18,911 bases of DNA from contig JAIVFH010000462.1 of the NCBI GenBank assembly GCA_025765595.1, forward strand, positions 1 through 18,911, read 5' to 3'. Positions within the stretch are counted from its first letter, which is position 1. Every line of letters starts with the position of its first letter. The DNA comes from Obelidium mucronatum. Taxonomy: Eukaryota; Chytridiomycota; Chytridiomycetes; Chytridiales; Chytriomycetaceae. The position numbers and the translations under genes were made by a program. The notes under the pieces were generated by a model, which did not search any database, had not been told where the DNA came from, and saw only the letters and a list, made by a program, of their open reading frames with translations. Below are positions 1 through 8,885 of the stretch, one piece after another.

Positions 1-2
1 GC

Positions 3-337
3 CATATAAATGTAGTAAAGGTTTTGTTGGAAAAGGGAGTGAATCCAGCAGTGGGTCATAACGGTGCCATCAAGAATGCGTCGGCCAATGGCCATTACAA
101 CATAGTTCGACTATTACTGGAATCAGACCTGGTTGACCCTGGCGCAGCAAATGATCGAGCCATCCGAATGGCTTCGCAGAATGGTCATGCAAACAACGTC
201 GAACTTCTTCTTGGATCTAGCAAAGTGAATCCAGCAGCTGTGATAATTTTGCCCTTCGGAAGCCTTTGGAGAATAGACACATGCCTGTCTTGGTACTTCT
301 TTTGGAATCAGGAAAGGTAGATCTACCAAAAAAATAA
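3..337 (+). CDS. Ankyrin-repeat protein, 3' end (5' end outside window)
   Basis: The frame is open from base 3 and enters the window inside a gene. It shows about three ankyrin units with the spacing VVKVLLEKGVNPAV, IVRLLLESDLVDPGA and NVELLLGSSKVNPAA, each followed by a segment like NDRAIRMASQNGH. Ankyrin repeats are protein-binding scaffolds, and in chytrids they often follow an F-box, but no F-box is visible here because the 5' end is missing. After VNPAAV (about base 241) the frame breaks. One extra base there restores NNFALRKPLENRHMPV and LLLESGKVDLPKK, ending at the TAA at 335-337. The conserved LLLESGKVD after the break shows the gene continued in that frame. It is convergent with the THOC3-like gene, 127 bases apart. 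The target is unknown. Confidence 0.75.
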
Positions 338-464
338 ACCCTGAGATGGATTTTCTTCTTGTTGAGTTATTCGTGCCGTATCTAGTAAAACACATAATTT
401 TCGATTGCGGGAAGAGGTGATATATACTGCAGTGCAATAGAGAGCGAAAGTTTAACCTCTCTAT

Positions 465-1856
465 TTACAAAGAATAAATACCAATCAAACTCCCATCGTT
501 TCCACCCCGTCCAGCCTTACTAAACACATCTTCCCCTGAGTACGCCAAAATATACTTGCTTGGATGCCAAGACAATGTATCTACAGGAGACCCAACACTG
601 ATTGTATGCAGACTTTCCCCCGTTTCCACTGAAGAGATGTCGATAAATTTATCGTCGCTTGTGGAGCAAGCGAGCAATTCACCGCAGTGGGTGAAACTCA
701 TTGCGCGGACTGGCATACTGTTTTGTGGGGTGTTGATATTAAGATCTCAACCAAAAACAAGATTCGAAAAAAAAAACCCATCAAAAAACTCAACTCGATT
801 TGCCCTAACGTGCGAACGCACACCATTTCGTCCATGTCCCATAACGTTACAAGGGAATCAGAGCTCCCAATTGCAAAATATCTGCAAAGGAGAACAAGTT
901 GAGTCTATATCCGTTACAGCAGATAACAAAAAAATAATAGGTGCACAAACCTTCCCTGAGGATCAAATTCAATACAATAGCAGTTGGAGGTATGTCCATT
1001 AATAGTATAAACGGGTTTTAGCGATGGAAAGTCCAGAATCTGCACAGTCCCGTGACCGGTTGTCAAGTAAAAGAGGCTTCCCGAATAATCCCATCTGATT
1101 TCGTTGATTTCAAAGTCGCGTTTGAGGGAATGCCATACGTAGTTTGACGGTTCTGTTGTTGAAGGGACAATCGGGACGAGCCTACGTCGGGTCCACCGCC
1201 ACCTCGAGGATCAATGAATGAAATCACGTCGTCCTGGCAACATATAGACAAGGGATATCATCAGCGGGTCGAAAGTCGGCAAGTCTGTTGAGTACAACTA
1301 GAACTGATAGCGAACCTTGTTCCCAACTGCAATTGTGTTTCCATCGGGTGACCACGCAATGTTAATATTTTCTCCAACATGTGTTGATTACAGTTTTGGG
1401 TTTTGCCGGTGCTGTGATGACGCAAAGAGTCAGAGACTACACAGACAAGTCCAGTCCCAACTCACAGCGAACATCCCAAAGCCTCAGTGTTTTATCAGCC
1501 CCCTGTTGTGCACAGAATGTTATCGTCTGAGGGATGCCACTTGACTTGGTCGATATCGGCTGTGTGAGCTTTGAGGTCAACAGCAACAGCATCGCGGATC
1601 CTCGAAGCTGAACAGTCACCCAAAGTAAACACCTTATAATAAGAAAAAAGCACACATGAATTCGCTTTCAGCTCTTTGGCTGTCTTATTGCTGTTTGCTG
1701 TGGGTGTGGGTTTTCACCTTGGCCAACTGGTCGTATCCTCCACTGGCAAATCTGGATCCAGTTGCGCTCCATGCAACACTAAGAATCTTGCTTCGATGAC
1801 CGCTGCGGAGTTCGCGAATTGTTCCCTTTGGTCAAATCTTTGGTTGTGGCGACCAT
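465..1856 (-). CDS. THOC3: THO complex subunit 3 (THOC3/Tex1-like WD40 protein), six exons, frame broken by indels
   Basis: WD40 propeller subunit of the THO/TREX complex, which couples transcription to mRNA packaging and export in the nucleus. Exons on the minus strand are 1718-1856, 1466-1632, 1316-1411, 951-1233, 795-881 and 465-717, with GT-AG introns of 54-85 nt. Seen in order: SVAWSATGSRFASGGYDQ, DKTLRLWDVR, GENINIAWSPDGNTIAVGNK then DDVISFID, FEINEIRWDYSG, SNCYCIEFDPQGRYFAIGS, LVTLWDMDEMVCVRTLG, and the C-terminal FIDISSVETGESLHTI and DTLSWHPSKYILAY. The order and junctions match THOC3, and the length of about 330 residues is close to the human protein. Four single-base indels interrupt the frame: near 1827-1829, in the C run 1499-1503, near 1376-1377, and between about 1190 and 1210. 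Apart from these the propeller is intact, so sequence error is more likely than decay of a single-copy gene. The start ATG lies just ahead of the first indel and is less certain. Confidence 0.85.
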
Positions 1857-1969
1857 TGTTGAGTTTAGCAGCTCAAATAAATAATAAGAAGACAGTAGAA
1901 AGGAAATGTTATTTCATGATTTCACAAAAGGAAGTATAGAATGGCAGAGAATCATAAAAAAAGAGGCTC

Positions 1970-2519
1970 TTAAAGCATATGGAAAAGGGCAACAACTCCG
2001 GCGGCAGCGGCACCGATGGACATTTCGGAAGCACCGCTCAACAAAGTGGTAGCTGGGCGAATGGTGGTGGTAGTAACTGGAATGTAAGAGACGGTGGTGG
2101 TTTTGGCTGGGGCAGCAGCTTGGCAATAATTGGCCAACAATGAGATCTATTCACCCAAGGCTTAGAATGGCTACCTCACGAACATCCTAATAACTATTTA
2201 CCGTAGTGTTGAGCTTTTCCTTTTGGGAATCAGTGATGTTGTTGTTGTTGCATTGAGCAGCACACGTGGTCAAGGAAGGTCTTGACAAGGTCGCCGTTGG
2301 CAGCAAGCATATTCAAGGGATCTGGCATCAAGCTTGGCAATATCCTATATATTGTACCAGTAAGCAAAACTACTCGAAGCAACTCCCGAACCTTCTTACC
2401 GCTTTCATACCGACGCCAGTTTGGGGGCCAATGCAGGTAGCAATGCACCATTCAGAAGCGACGATGGCAGCATTGTTTGCATTGAAAGCAGCAAGAGCAG
2501 TAGCAGCAGCAGAAGACAT
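1970..2519 (-). CDS. Small Cys-patterned, Thr-rich protein with GPI-like tail, copy A (two indels in exon 2)
   Basis: Not assigned to a named family. Exons are 2400-2519, 2202-2344 and 1970-2146. Exon 1 encodes MSSAAATALA... with WCIATC. Exon 2 carries further Cys residues, and exon 3 a YCQAAAP segment, a Thr-rich linker and a hydrophobic C-terminus after LSGAS (GAAAAGVVALF). A small/Ala/Ser/Gly cluster followed by a hydrophobic end is the usual form of a GPI-attachment signal, which suggests a cell-surface location. No clear N-terminal signal peptide is visible. The six-Cys arrangement recalls CFEM-like fungal surface proteins but is not a confident match. Exon 2 is 143 nt against 141 in copy B because of one extra base in TGCTGCC and one in ACCTTCC. 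Read literally the product truncates after about 75 residues. The neighbouring copy at 3196-3772 is intact. Confidence 0.7.
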
Positions 2520-3195
2520 TTTATGAATGAGTTTTGAAATATTCTTTTTGAATGTTTTCGCTTGTTTCGGATTGTGTTTTTATCCTTCCGTGTTTTATGG
2601 GTTCGACCGCTGCCAGCCACAAAATTGGAGAATACGTAAGCCGAACGGCGTTACGTTCGACCCCAAGCGGCAAGTCATCAATCAAAAATTGTAAAAGGCA
2701 ATGCTCGATTGATAATGCTTCCTAAACAAGAGCTCTGAGCCTTGGTGTTAACACGCATGCTGCCTTGGCGTCGGGTTGAATACAGTTGGATGACATGTGC
2801 TTATCAGTGATTAGTCGGTTTGTTAGTCGGTTTGTTAGTCGAATTGGATTTGGGTTTGGATTGAGTCGTTTACTCGAATTTGTATCCATCCATGTGGCTG
2901 GGATGTGGCTGGCAAGTAAAATTAAATTGATTAGAGCAATAATCGCCTGCCCGATCACCTCTTTTGACTCTAACAAAGTGTCTCCGGGAGTTGGTATGAG
3001 ATATGAAATCTCAGGAGATCGCCATGCTGATCATTATTCTCCTTATTGTCGCGTTTTTTTGTGAAACCGAACAAGCCACAAGTATGAAACTGAAGAAATA
3101 TTACAATTTAAGGAGTTTATTCGACTTAATGCACAAAAAACAAGAATGTATAATTAAGTTAGAGTCATGGGAAAAAGGTAGACTCTCGTTCGGTC
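2520..3195. other. Intergenic region between the two small-protein copies
   Basis: I see no supportable gene. It holds the upstream region of copy A, the triplicated 12-mer at 2811-2846, and blocks that resemble the region upstream of copy B. The block around 2614-2690 resembles 3971-4025 (shared CAGCCAC and ACGTTCGACC), and the block around 2888-2920 resembles 3850-3880 (shared CCATGTGGC). The blocks lie in a different order relative to the genes, so the duplication included upstream DNA that was later rearranged. Confidence 0.5.
2811..2846. repeat. 12-bp tandem repeat, three units
   Basis: The unit TTAGTCGGTTTG occurs twice exactly (2811-2822, 2823-2834) and a third time as TTAGTCGAATTG (2835-2846). 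It is a short minisatellite in non-coding DNA upstream of copy A. No function is apparent. Confidence 0.85.
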
Positions 3196-3772
3196 TCAGA
3201 GCAAATAGAGGGCGACGACTCCGGCGGCAGCACAAGCGATGGACACTTCCGAAGCCCCACTCAACACGGTGGTAACTGGGCGAATGGCAGTGGTAGTGGC
3301 CGGAATGTAAGACGTAGTTTGAGATGTCGCAGTAACTGGAGCGGACGTGGTAGTTTTACTTGGGGCTGCGGCAGCTTGGCAGTAATCAGCCAACAAGGAG
3401 ATCTATTCACACACGTTTAGAGGTGCCACTTTGTCGAATACCCATAAATTATTTACCGTAGTGCCGAGCTTTTCTTTTTGGGAATCGGTGATGTTGTTGT
3501 TGTTGCATTGAGCAGCACAGGTGGTCAAGGAAGTCTTGACAAGGTCACTGTTGGCACAAGCATATTCAAGGGATCTGGCATCAAGCTTGGCAATATCCTA
3601 TATATTGTGCCAGTAAGCAAAACTACTCGAAGCAACTCCCGAACTTTCTTACCGCTTTCATACCGACCCCAGTTTGGGGGCCAATGCAGGTAGCAATGCA
3701 CCATTCAGAAGCGACGATGGCAGCATTGTTGGCATTGAAAGCAGCAAGAGCAGTAGCAGCAGCAGAAGACAT
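3196..3772 (-). CDS. Small Cys-patterned, Thr/Ser-rich protein with GPI-like tail, copy B (intact)
   Basis: Three exons, 3653-3772, 3457-3597 and 3196-3402, give an uninterrupted 155-residue product. Six Cys lie before the linker: C-x3-C in exon 1 (WCIATC), one in YACANS, C-x3-C in TCAAQC, and one in ADYCQ. A Thr/Ser/Pro-rich stretch of roughly 40 residues follows, then LSGASEVS and a hydrophobic end (AAAGVVALYLL). This layout of Cys module, O-glycosylatable linker and GPI-like tail is typical of fungal surface proteins, so a wall or membrane role is inferred. The N-terminus MSSAAATALAAFNANN is Ala-rich but not a convincing signal peptide. The 5' part of the gene is almost identical to copy A, while intron 2 and exon 3 differ. 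The gene is divergent from the ATP-grasp-like gene at 4379. The specific function is unknown. Confidence 0.75.
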
Positions 3773-4378
3773 TTGATTCGAGATGTTTTTCGTTTTGAAT
3801 TGGTGAATTCCGTTTGGAATGCATGCCTGATTTTTATACAAATTTTGTATGCACCCATGTGGCCGCTGGCTGGCGAGAAAATTGAATTTGATTGACGAAC
3901 AATGTTCGACTGGAAGAGCAATTACTATGCGTCAGGAAGTCTCACGATTACACTTTCAACCAACCATTACCAGCCACCAATTTGGACCCAAACGGTCCAA
4001 CGTTCGACCAAGCGGCAAAGATTCAATGAAAATTGAAAAATTTATTCTTGGTGGGTTGACTGCACCCCGACTTGCAATTCGAAAAGGCTGCTTTCCAGAA
4101 GAACCAAAGAATAGGAATAATTATGCGGAACAGACTAAAAGTTGCACCTCCAGCGCAAGTGACTGGGTGTTAAACTCCGAGTAAAACTCCGCAGTGCGCC
4201 CCTTGTTTTCAAACACAGCTGCGGGATGCCAAAAGCGTCACGTGTTTTTCTCTTTCGTTTGCTTGGCTTCTTTCTTGTTTCTTGTTTGTTTTTCCAAACA
4301 CGTTTTCCGCCTTTCCCCAAAAACACCAAAAACACAAAAAGAAGAACACGTTCTTCGCTCTGAAAAGCAAAGCAGAAA
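3773..4378. other. Divergent intergenic/promoter region
   Basis: This 606-base stretch separates the minus-strand gene starting at 3772 from the plus-strand gene starting at 4379. I see no coding sequence I would defend. The right half is strongly pyrimidine-rich (about 4240-4320) and contains the CACGTG-type motif at 4239-4252 and further AACACGTT-type variants near 4298 and 4346. Confidence 0.5.
4239..4252 (-). promoter_or_regulatory. CACGTG (E-box/G-box-like) motif upstream of ATP-grasp-like gene 1
   Basis: Read on the minus strand this is GAGAAAAACACGTG. The same 14 bases occur on the plus strand at 4877-4890 in intron 2 of the gene, and 12 of them at 7140-7151 in the matching intron of the paralogue. 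CACGTG is the core bound by many bHLH and bZIP factors. A regulatory role is inferred from recurrence only. Confidence 0.35.
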
Positions 4379-6445
4379 ATGCTCGCAAACGCAAAGCCGC
4401 AGCCGCCCGCGCTGCCCTCGGACCCAACTTCGCTCAAAGCCCTGCTGACCCCTTCGGAGCCTCGGACAACGAGTCGGAATGCTCAGTGTGCTCCCTGCCT
4501 GCGGCGGCCATGCCGGCTCAGGCTCAGGATCCAGCGCCGCCGAAGAAGAAGAAACTCGGTCAGTGTTTACGTGGTTGATTCTAGTTCACGCAAACTGACT
4601 CTGTCCGCTTTTCCACCCATCACATCTGTACATTTCATTACACAGGCAATTTAAGCAGCAAACTCGTTGGAATGGGTGAATTTGAAGCCGAAAAGCACTT
4701 TTACCCAAGAGTCCTCAATGCCCACATTCACCCCCTTGTCTCTTCCTTCCTGACTCTTGGGAATGAGCGGATTTTGGCCAGATACACGCACTTGAATCCG
4801 CAAGTCAACTTTGATGTGCTCAAGAACTTGCTGAACTACAAGTGAGTGACAGTCTCAAGTTTGGGTGGCGTGGCGGGAGAAAAACACGTGTGCGCACACA
4901 AGTGAACAACATTGAATTAACCATTTGCTCCCTTTTACAAGGCCAAAGTACTTTCAGTGGGCTGGTTCTGATTTGTTCAATGTGACTACATCTTCTGGTC
5001 AACGTCAGATGATTATTGTCGAAACGAATTCTTGTCCATCAGGTCAGAAATCGATGCCGCTTTTATCGGAACTTGGAGATGACCATGGAGGTGTGTTGTT
5101 TTTAACTTATATCTGCTGTGTGATGGTTTCTAAAGATATTTCAATTCACGATGAAGGTTATGGAGTCGTGATTGACGCTACATTCCGAGAACTGATTGAT
5201 AAAGCGGACAAGTCACTTGGTGCACTGGCTGTTGTATACGACAAAAATCCAATGGAGGCAAGTGGATACGCCGCGGTAATGGCTGACCAAACGAAGGAGA
5301 AGGTTTGGTTGGTTGAGTACTATGACGAAGACGTGGACCCCCCTGTTAAATGGGAAGATGGAATCATGTCTATTCGGGATAAGCAAAAGAATTGGCACCC
5401 AATTCGCGCCTGTTTCCGATATGTAACTCAAAAACCATGGAATCGGTTTCCAATTAATTCAAAAACCATTGTTTTGAATAGCGTGAGTGTTTGATGCCTG
5501 CTTTATTCTTGTGGCACTGTTATTAATTTGCGATCTTCCTCCATTATATAGGTCATTTCATGTTTAGCTGGTGGACGTAACAAGATGATGGCGGCTCGAG
5601 CATACGACTTTTTGAACGCAGAGTTGGATGGAACCGGACTGTCTGTCCGCATACCTGAGACCATTCGAAACGTTACAAAGAGTGAAATCCCGCTTTGGTT
5701 GGACAGCATGGGCGGCCACGCCGTCCTTAAAGTCCCATACTCCAATGCTGGTCAAGGTGTATACACCATTACCAACAAGGAGGAGTTGAAGGCTTTCATG
5801 GACACTGATCACCACTATGACAAGTTTATTGTCCAGTCGCTGGTTGGTAATGCCTCTTGGAGTTCTGTTACAAGAGCAGGGAAATTCTACCATGTTGGCA
5901 CCATGCCCAACAAGAAGAATCATACCTTTGTCTCTGACTTGCGAATGATGGTGGCAGCAAACAGTGATGGATTCAGACCTGTTGCCATCTACGCAAGAAG
6001 GGCGAGGAAGCCTTTGTTGAGACATTTGGAGGACAACCCTGAGAGTACGTTGTATATATTTGTTGTTATTTATCCACGACCTGCAATCTAACGTTTTTTT
6101 TCCCAATCAATAGTCACATCATGGGAAATGCTGGGAACCAATCTGTCTGTCAAGACTGATGATGAATGGACTACTGAAGCCCAACGACTCTTGCTCATGG
6201 ACCGCAAGGACTTTAACCAGCTTGGAATCGGTATCGATGACTTGATTGACGCCTACATCCAGACTGTACTGTCTGTGATTGCTATTGACAAGATGTCACA
6301 ACGGCTAATGAAGGAGATTCCCGAAGGAACAGAAGGTGCGCCACGAGACGAGAAGTATCCCTGGTATAATCAAAGCATGTTTGATTTTGAGCTGTTTGAG
6401 GCTCTGAATCCAGATGTTGCGCTGTTGAAGGAAATTATTCATTGA
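4379..6445 (+). CDS. Conserved protein with ATP-grasp-like motifs, paralogue 1
   Basis: I do not recognise a named family. Exons are 4379-4558, 4646-4841, 4942-5090, 5157-5482, 5552-6044 and 6114-6445, all GT-AG. In order: a low-complexity acidic/Ala-rich N-terminus ending PPKKKKLG (NLS-like), then [114 protein letters not shown] and [15 protein letters not shown]. The Gly-rich [11 protein letters not shown], the IVQ strand and the DLR segment resemble an ATP-grasp nucleotide-binding fold, and ETN resembles the metal-binding ExN motif. ETN lies before the loop, as it would in a circularly permuted ATP-grasp. Exons 2-6 have no indel. Exon 1 is less certain: ATG 4379 is out of frame with PPKKKKLG, so a one-base indel or another start is needed. 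The substrate is unknown; an ATP-dependent ligase role is inferred. Confidence 0.75.
4877..4891 (+). promoter_or_regulatory. GAAAAACACGTGT motif in intron 2 of paralogue 1
   Basis: It lies 35 bases inside intron 2 (4842-4941). It is shared with intron 2 of the paralogue (7140-7152), although the rest of the two introns has diverged. It could be an intronic enhancer or a surviving block of ancestral intron. Confidence 0.35.
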
Positions 6446-6563
6446 TTCTTAAAAAGTCGTATTATTTTTTTTTCTTGGTGTGTGTTTTATGGTGTGTTAT
6501 CGACGGGTTCCTGAATATTATGATGAGAGCTTGGATTTATTTTTATTAAAAGTTACCTGACGC

Positions 6564-6616
6564 TGTAAACAGATGTTTGTTGACTCGAGATTACTCCTCT
6601 TTTTGGTTGTAAACAG
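6564..6616 (+). promoter_or_regulatory. Two TGTAAACAG motifs upstream of paralogue 2
   Basis: TGTAAACAG occurs at 6564-6572 and again at 6608-6616 in the 213-base gap between the two ATP-grasp-like genes, 43-95 bases before ATG 6659. GTAAACA is the forkhead-factor consensus core. Binding is not demonstrated, and such short motifs can arise by chance. Confidence 0.25.
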
Positions 6617-6658
6617 AAAACCTTGTTTGAATTGAAGCTGTCAAAAATTGTCGAAAAT

Positions 6659-8743
6659 ATGGCGTCAAACATAGTCTCCAGCGTTCATTCAACGCCGAGT
6701 CTCGATCCCTACGCGCCTTCAGACAGTGAATCCGAGGCATCTTTCACCTCTCTACCAGCCGCCATTGCTGGTTTATCGGTGAAAGATCCCAAAGCAGCTG
6801 CCGCTGATCCACAACCTCCAAAGAAGAAAAAACTCGGTATGGCAGAAAAACACGACGCGTTTCCCCCCAACGAAAAGATTGAGCTTTTTAATTCGTATGA
6901 AAAAAAAAGGAAATCTAAGCGCCAAAGTGGTTGGCTCTGGTGAATTCGAAGCCGAAAAACACTTTTACCCACGCGTGTTGAATGCACATATTCACCCCCT
7001 CGTCTCCTCCTTCTTGACACTCGGGAATGAGCGGATTTTAGCGAGATATACTCATTTGAACCCGCAAGTGAATGAGGAGGCGTTGAAGAATTTGCTTGAG
7101 TACAAGTAAGTATTTTTATCGGTTTGACTTGTGTCGATTGAAAAACACGTGTTTTGTTGTGTTCCTTGTCCAAGAAAATTTTTGTTTAGTGCTCTATTTG
7201 ATCTGTTTCTAATTTCTCCTTCTATTCTTTAAAAAAAAACAGGCCAAAGTACTTTCAATGGGCCGGTTCTGATTTGTTCAATGTGACGACAATCTTCTGG
7301 CCAACGGCAAATGATTATTGTTGAGACAAATTCATGTCCATCAGGTCAAAAATCCATGCCTCTTTTGTCTGAATTAGGGGGATGACCATGGAGGTTTGTT
7401 CTATTTTTTTTTGTTCACCCGACAGAAGAAAAAGACGCGTTTTGTCTGACTTTGCAATCCCCACCCAAGGATACGGAGTCGTGATTGACTCCACATTCAG
7501 AGAAATGATTGGAAAAGCCGATAAATCTCTTGGAGACCTTGCTGTAGTATACGACAAGAACCCGATGGAAGCAAGTGGGTACGCGGCAGTCATGGCAGAC
7601 CACACCAAGGAAAAAGTGTGGCTTGTTGAATACTATGAAGATGATCCCACTCCGCCAGTCAAATGGGTCGATGGAGTCATGCTGATTCGCGATAAAGCCA
7701 AGGAATGGCATCCGATTCGAGCGTGTTTCCGTTATGTTACACAGAAACCATGGAATCGGTTTCCAATTAATTCGAAAACTATTGTGTTGAATAGTGTAAG
7801 TGAAATTCTCCTGCTCCCTTTTTTTTTTATATTTATTGAATGTTATTTTTGAAAAATCAAAAAGGTTGTTTCTTGCCTTGCTGGAGGACGTAACAAAATG
7901 ATGGCCGCTCGAGCATACGACTTCCTCAACGCCGAACTTGATGGAACAGGTCTCTCTGTCCGAATCCCCGAAACAATCAGAAATGTAACCAAGGGAGAAA
8001 TTCCACTCTGGCTCGACAGCATGGGTGGACACGCTGTCCTAAAAGTGCCCTACTCGAACGCAGGCCAGGGCGTTTTATACCATCACCAACAACAAGAACT
8101 TAAAGATTTTATGGAAGCCGACCATCACTACGACAAGTTTATTGTCCAGTCTCTTGTTGGGAACGCGTCGTGGAGTTCCATCACGAGAGCTGGAAAGTTT
8201 TTACCATGTTGGGACGATTCCAAACAAAAAGAACCATACTTTTGTTTCGGATTTGAGAATGATGGTGGCAGCGAATAGTAATGGGTTTAGACCGGTGGCG
8301 ATTTATGCGAGACGGGCACGGAAGCCTTGTTGCGGCATTTGGATGATGACCCAGAAAGTAAGGATAAACACACCAAAAAAAAACAGGACCCCTTGCTAAT
8401 GCGCTTGCTTAACAGTCACTTCTTGGGAAATGCTTTGGAACCAACCTCTCTGTAAAAACCGATGACGAATGGACAACCGAGTCCCAACGGCTCCTCCTCA
8501 TGGACCGAAAAGACTTCAACCAGCTCGGGATTGGTATCGATGACTTGATTGACGCGTACATACAAACAGTTCTCTCTGTAATCTCCATTGACAAGATGGC
8601 CACAGCGTCTTATGAAAGTGATTCCAGAGGGAACTGCCCCCAAAGATGGCAAGTACCCATGGTACAATGAAAACATGTTTGATTTTGAGTTGTTTGAGGC
8701 TTTGAATCCGGATGTTGCTTTGTTGCAGGAAATTCTTCATTGA
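6659..8743 (+). CDS. Conserved protein with ATP-grasp-like motifs, paralogue 2 (eight indels)
   Basis: Tandem copy of the gene at 4379, with the same six-exon structure: 6659-6836, 6910-7105, 7243-7393, 7470-7795, 7865-8357 and 8416-8743. Exons 2 and 4 are exactly as long as in paralogue 1 (196 and 326 nt). The N-terminus is [20 protein letters not shown], in frame through PPKKKKLG; this supports ATG 6659. The same motifs are present ([52 protein letters not shown]). Relative to paralogue 1, exon 3 has two extra bases (near 7290 and 7376-7380). Exon 5 has two extra and two missing bases (near 8075, 8096, 8200 and 8325), giving a net length of 493 nt in both copies. Exon 6 has two extra bases (near 8434 and 8600). 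Many differences between the copies are synonymous, so the protein was long under selection. It is either a recent pseudogene or an intact gene with consensus errors. Confidence 0.7.
7140..7152 (+). promoter_or_regulatory. GAAAAACACGTGT motif in intron 2 of paralogue 2
   Basis: It lies 34 bases inside intron 2 (7106-7242), almost the same offset from the 5' splice site as in paralogue 1, while the surrounding intron is unrelated in sequence and longer. Conservation of this block alone suggests possible function, not established here. Confidence 0.35.
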
Positions 8744-8885
8744 AATGGCTCCTTTTCTTTTTTTTGATGTTTATTGTTTCTGTCGCAATTTAAGGACTAG
8801 AGATTTCCGTATAATATAATGTCTTATTCGAATAATATGATGCATGACGGGTGGTGGGGAACAGGGAAAACGAGGCAGGAAAAAC

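Noticed and set aside
3003..3275. Plus-strand ORF starting MKSQEIAMLIIILLIVAFF, looking like a secreted peptide
   Set aside because: Its second half is antisense to exon 3 of small-protein copy B. The signal-like start is in AT-rich intergenic DNA, and there is no counterpart near copy A.
4282..4378. Upstream extension of ATP-grasp-like gene 1 in the PPKKKKLG frame
   Set aside because: The frame is open but has no ATG before 4379. The extension is low-complexity promoter-like sequence and has no match in paralogue 2, whose start is MASNIVSS.
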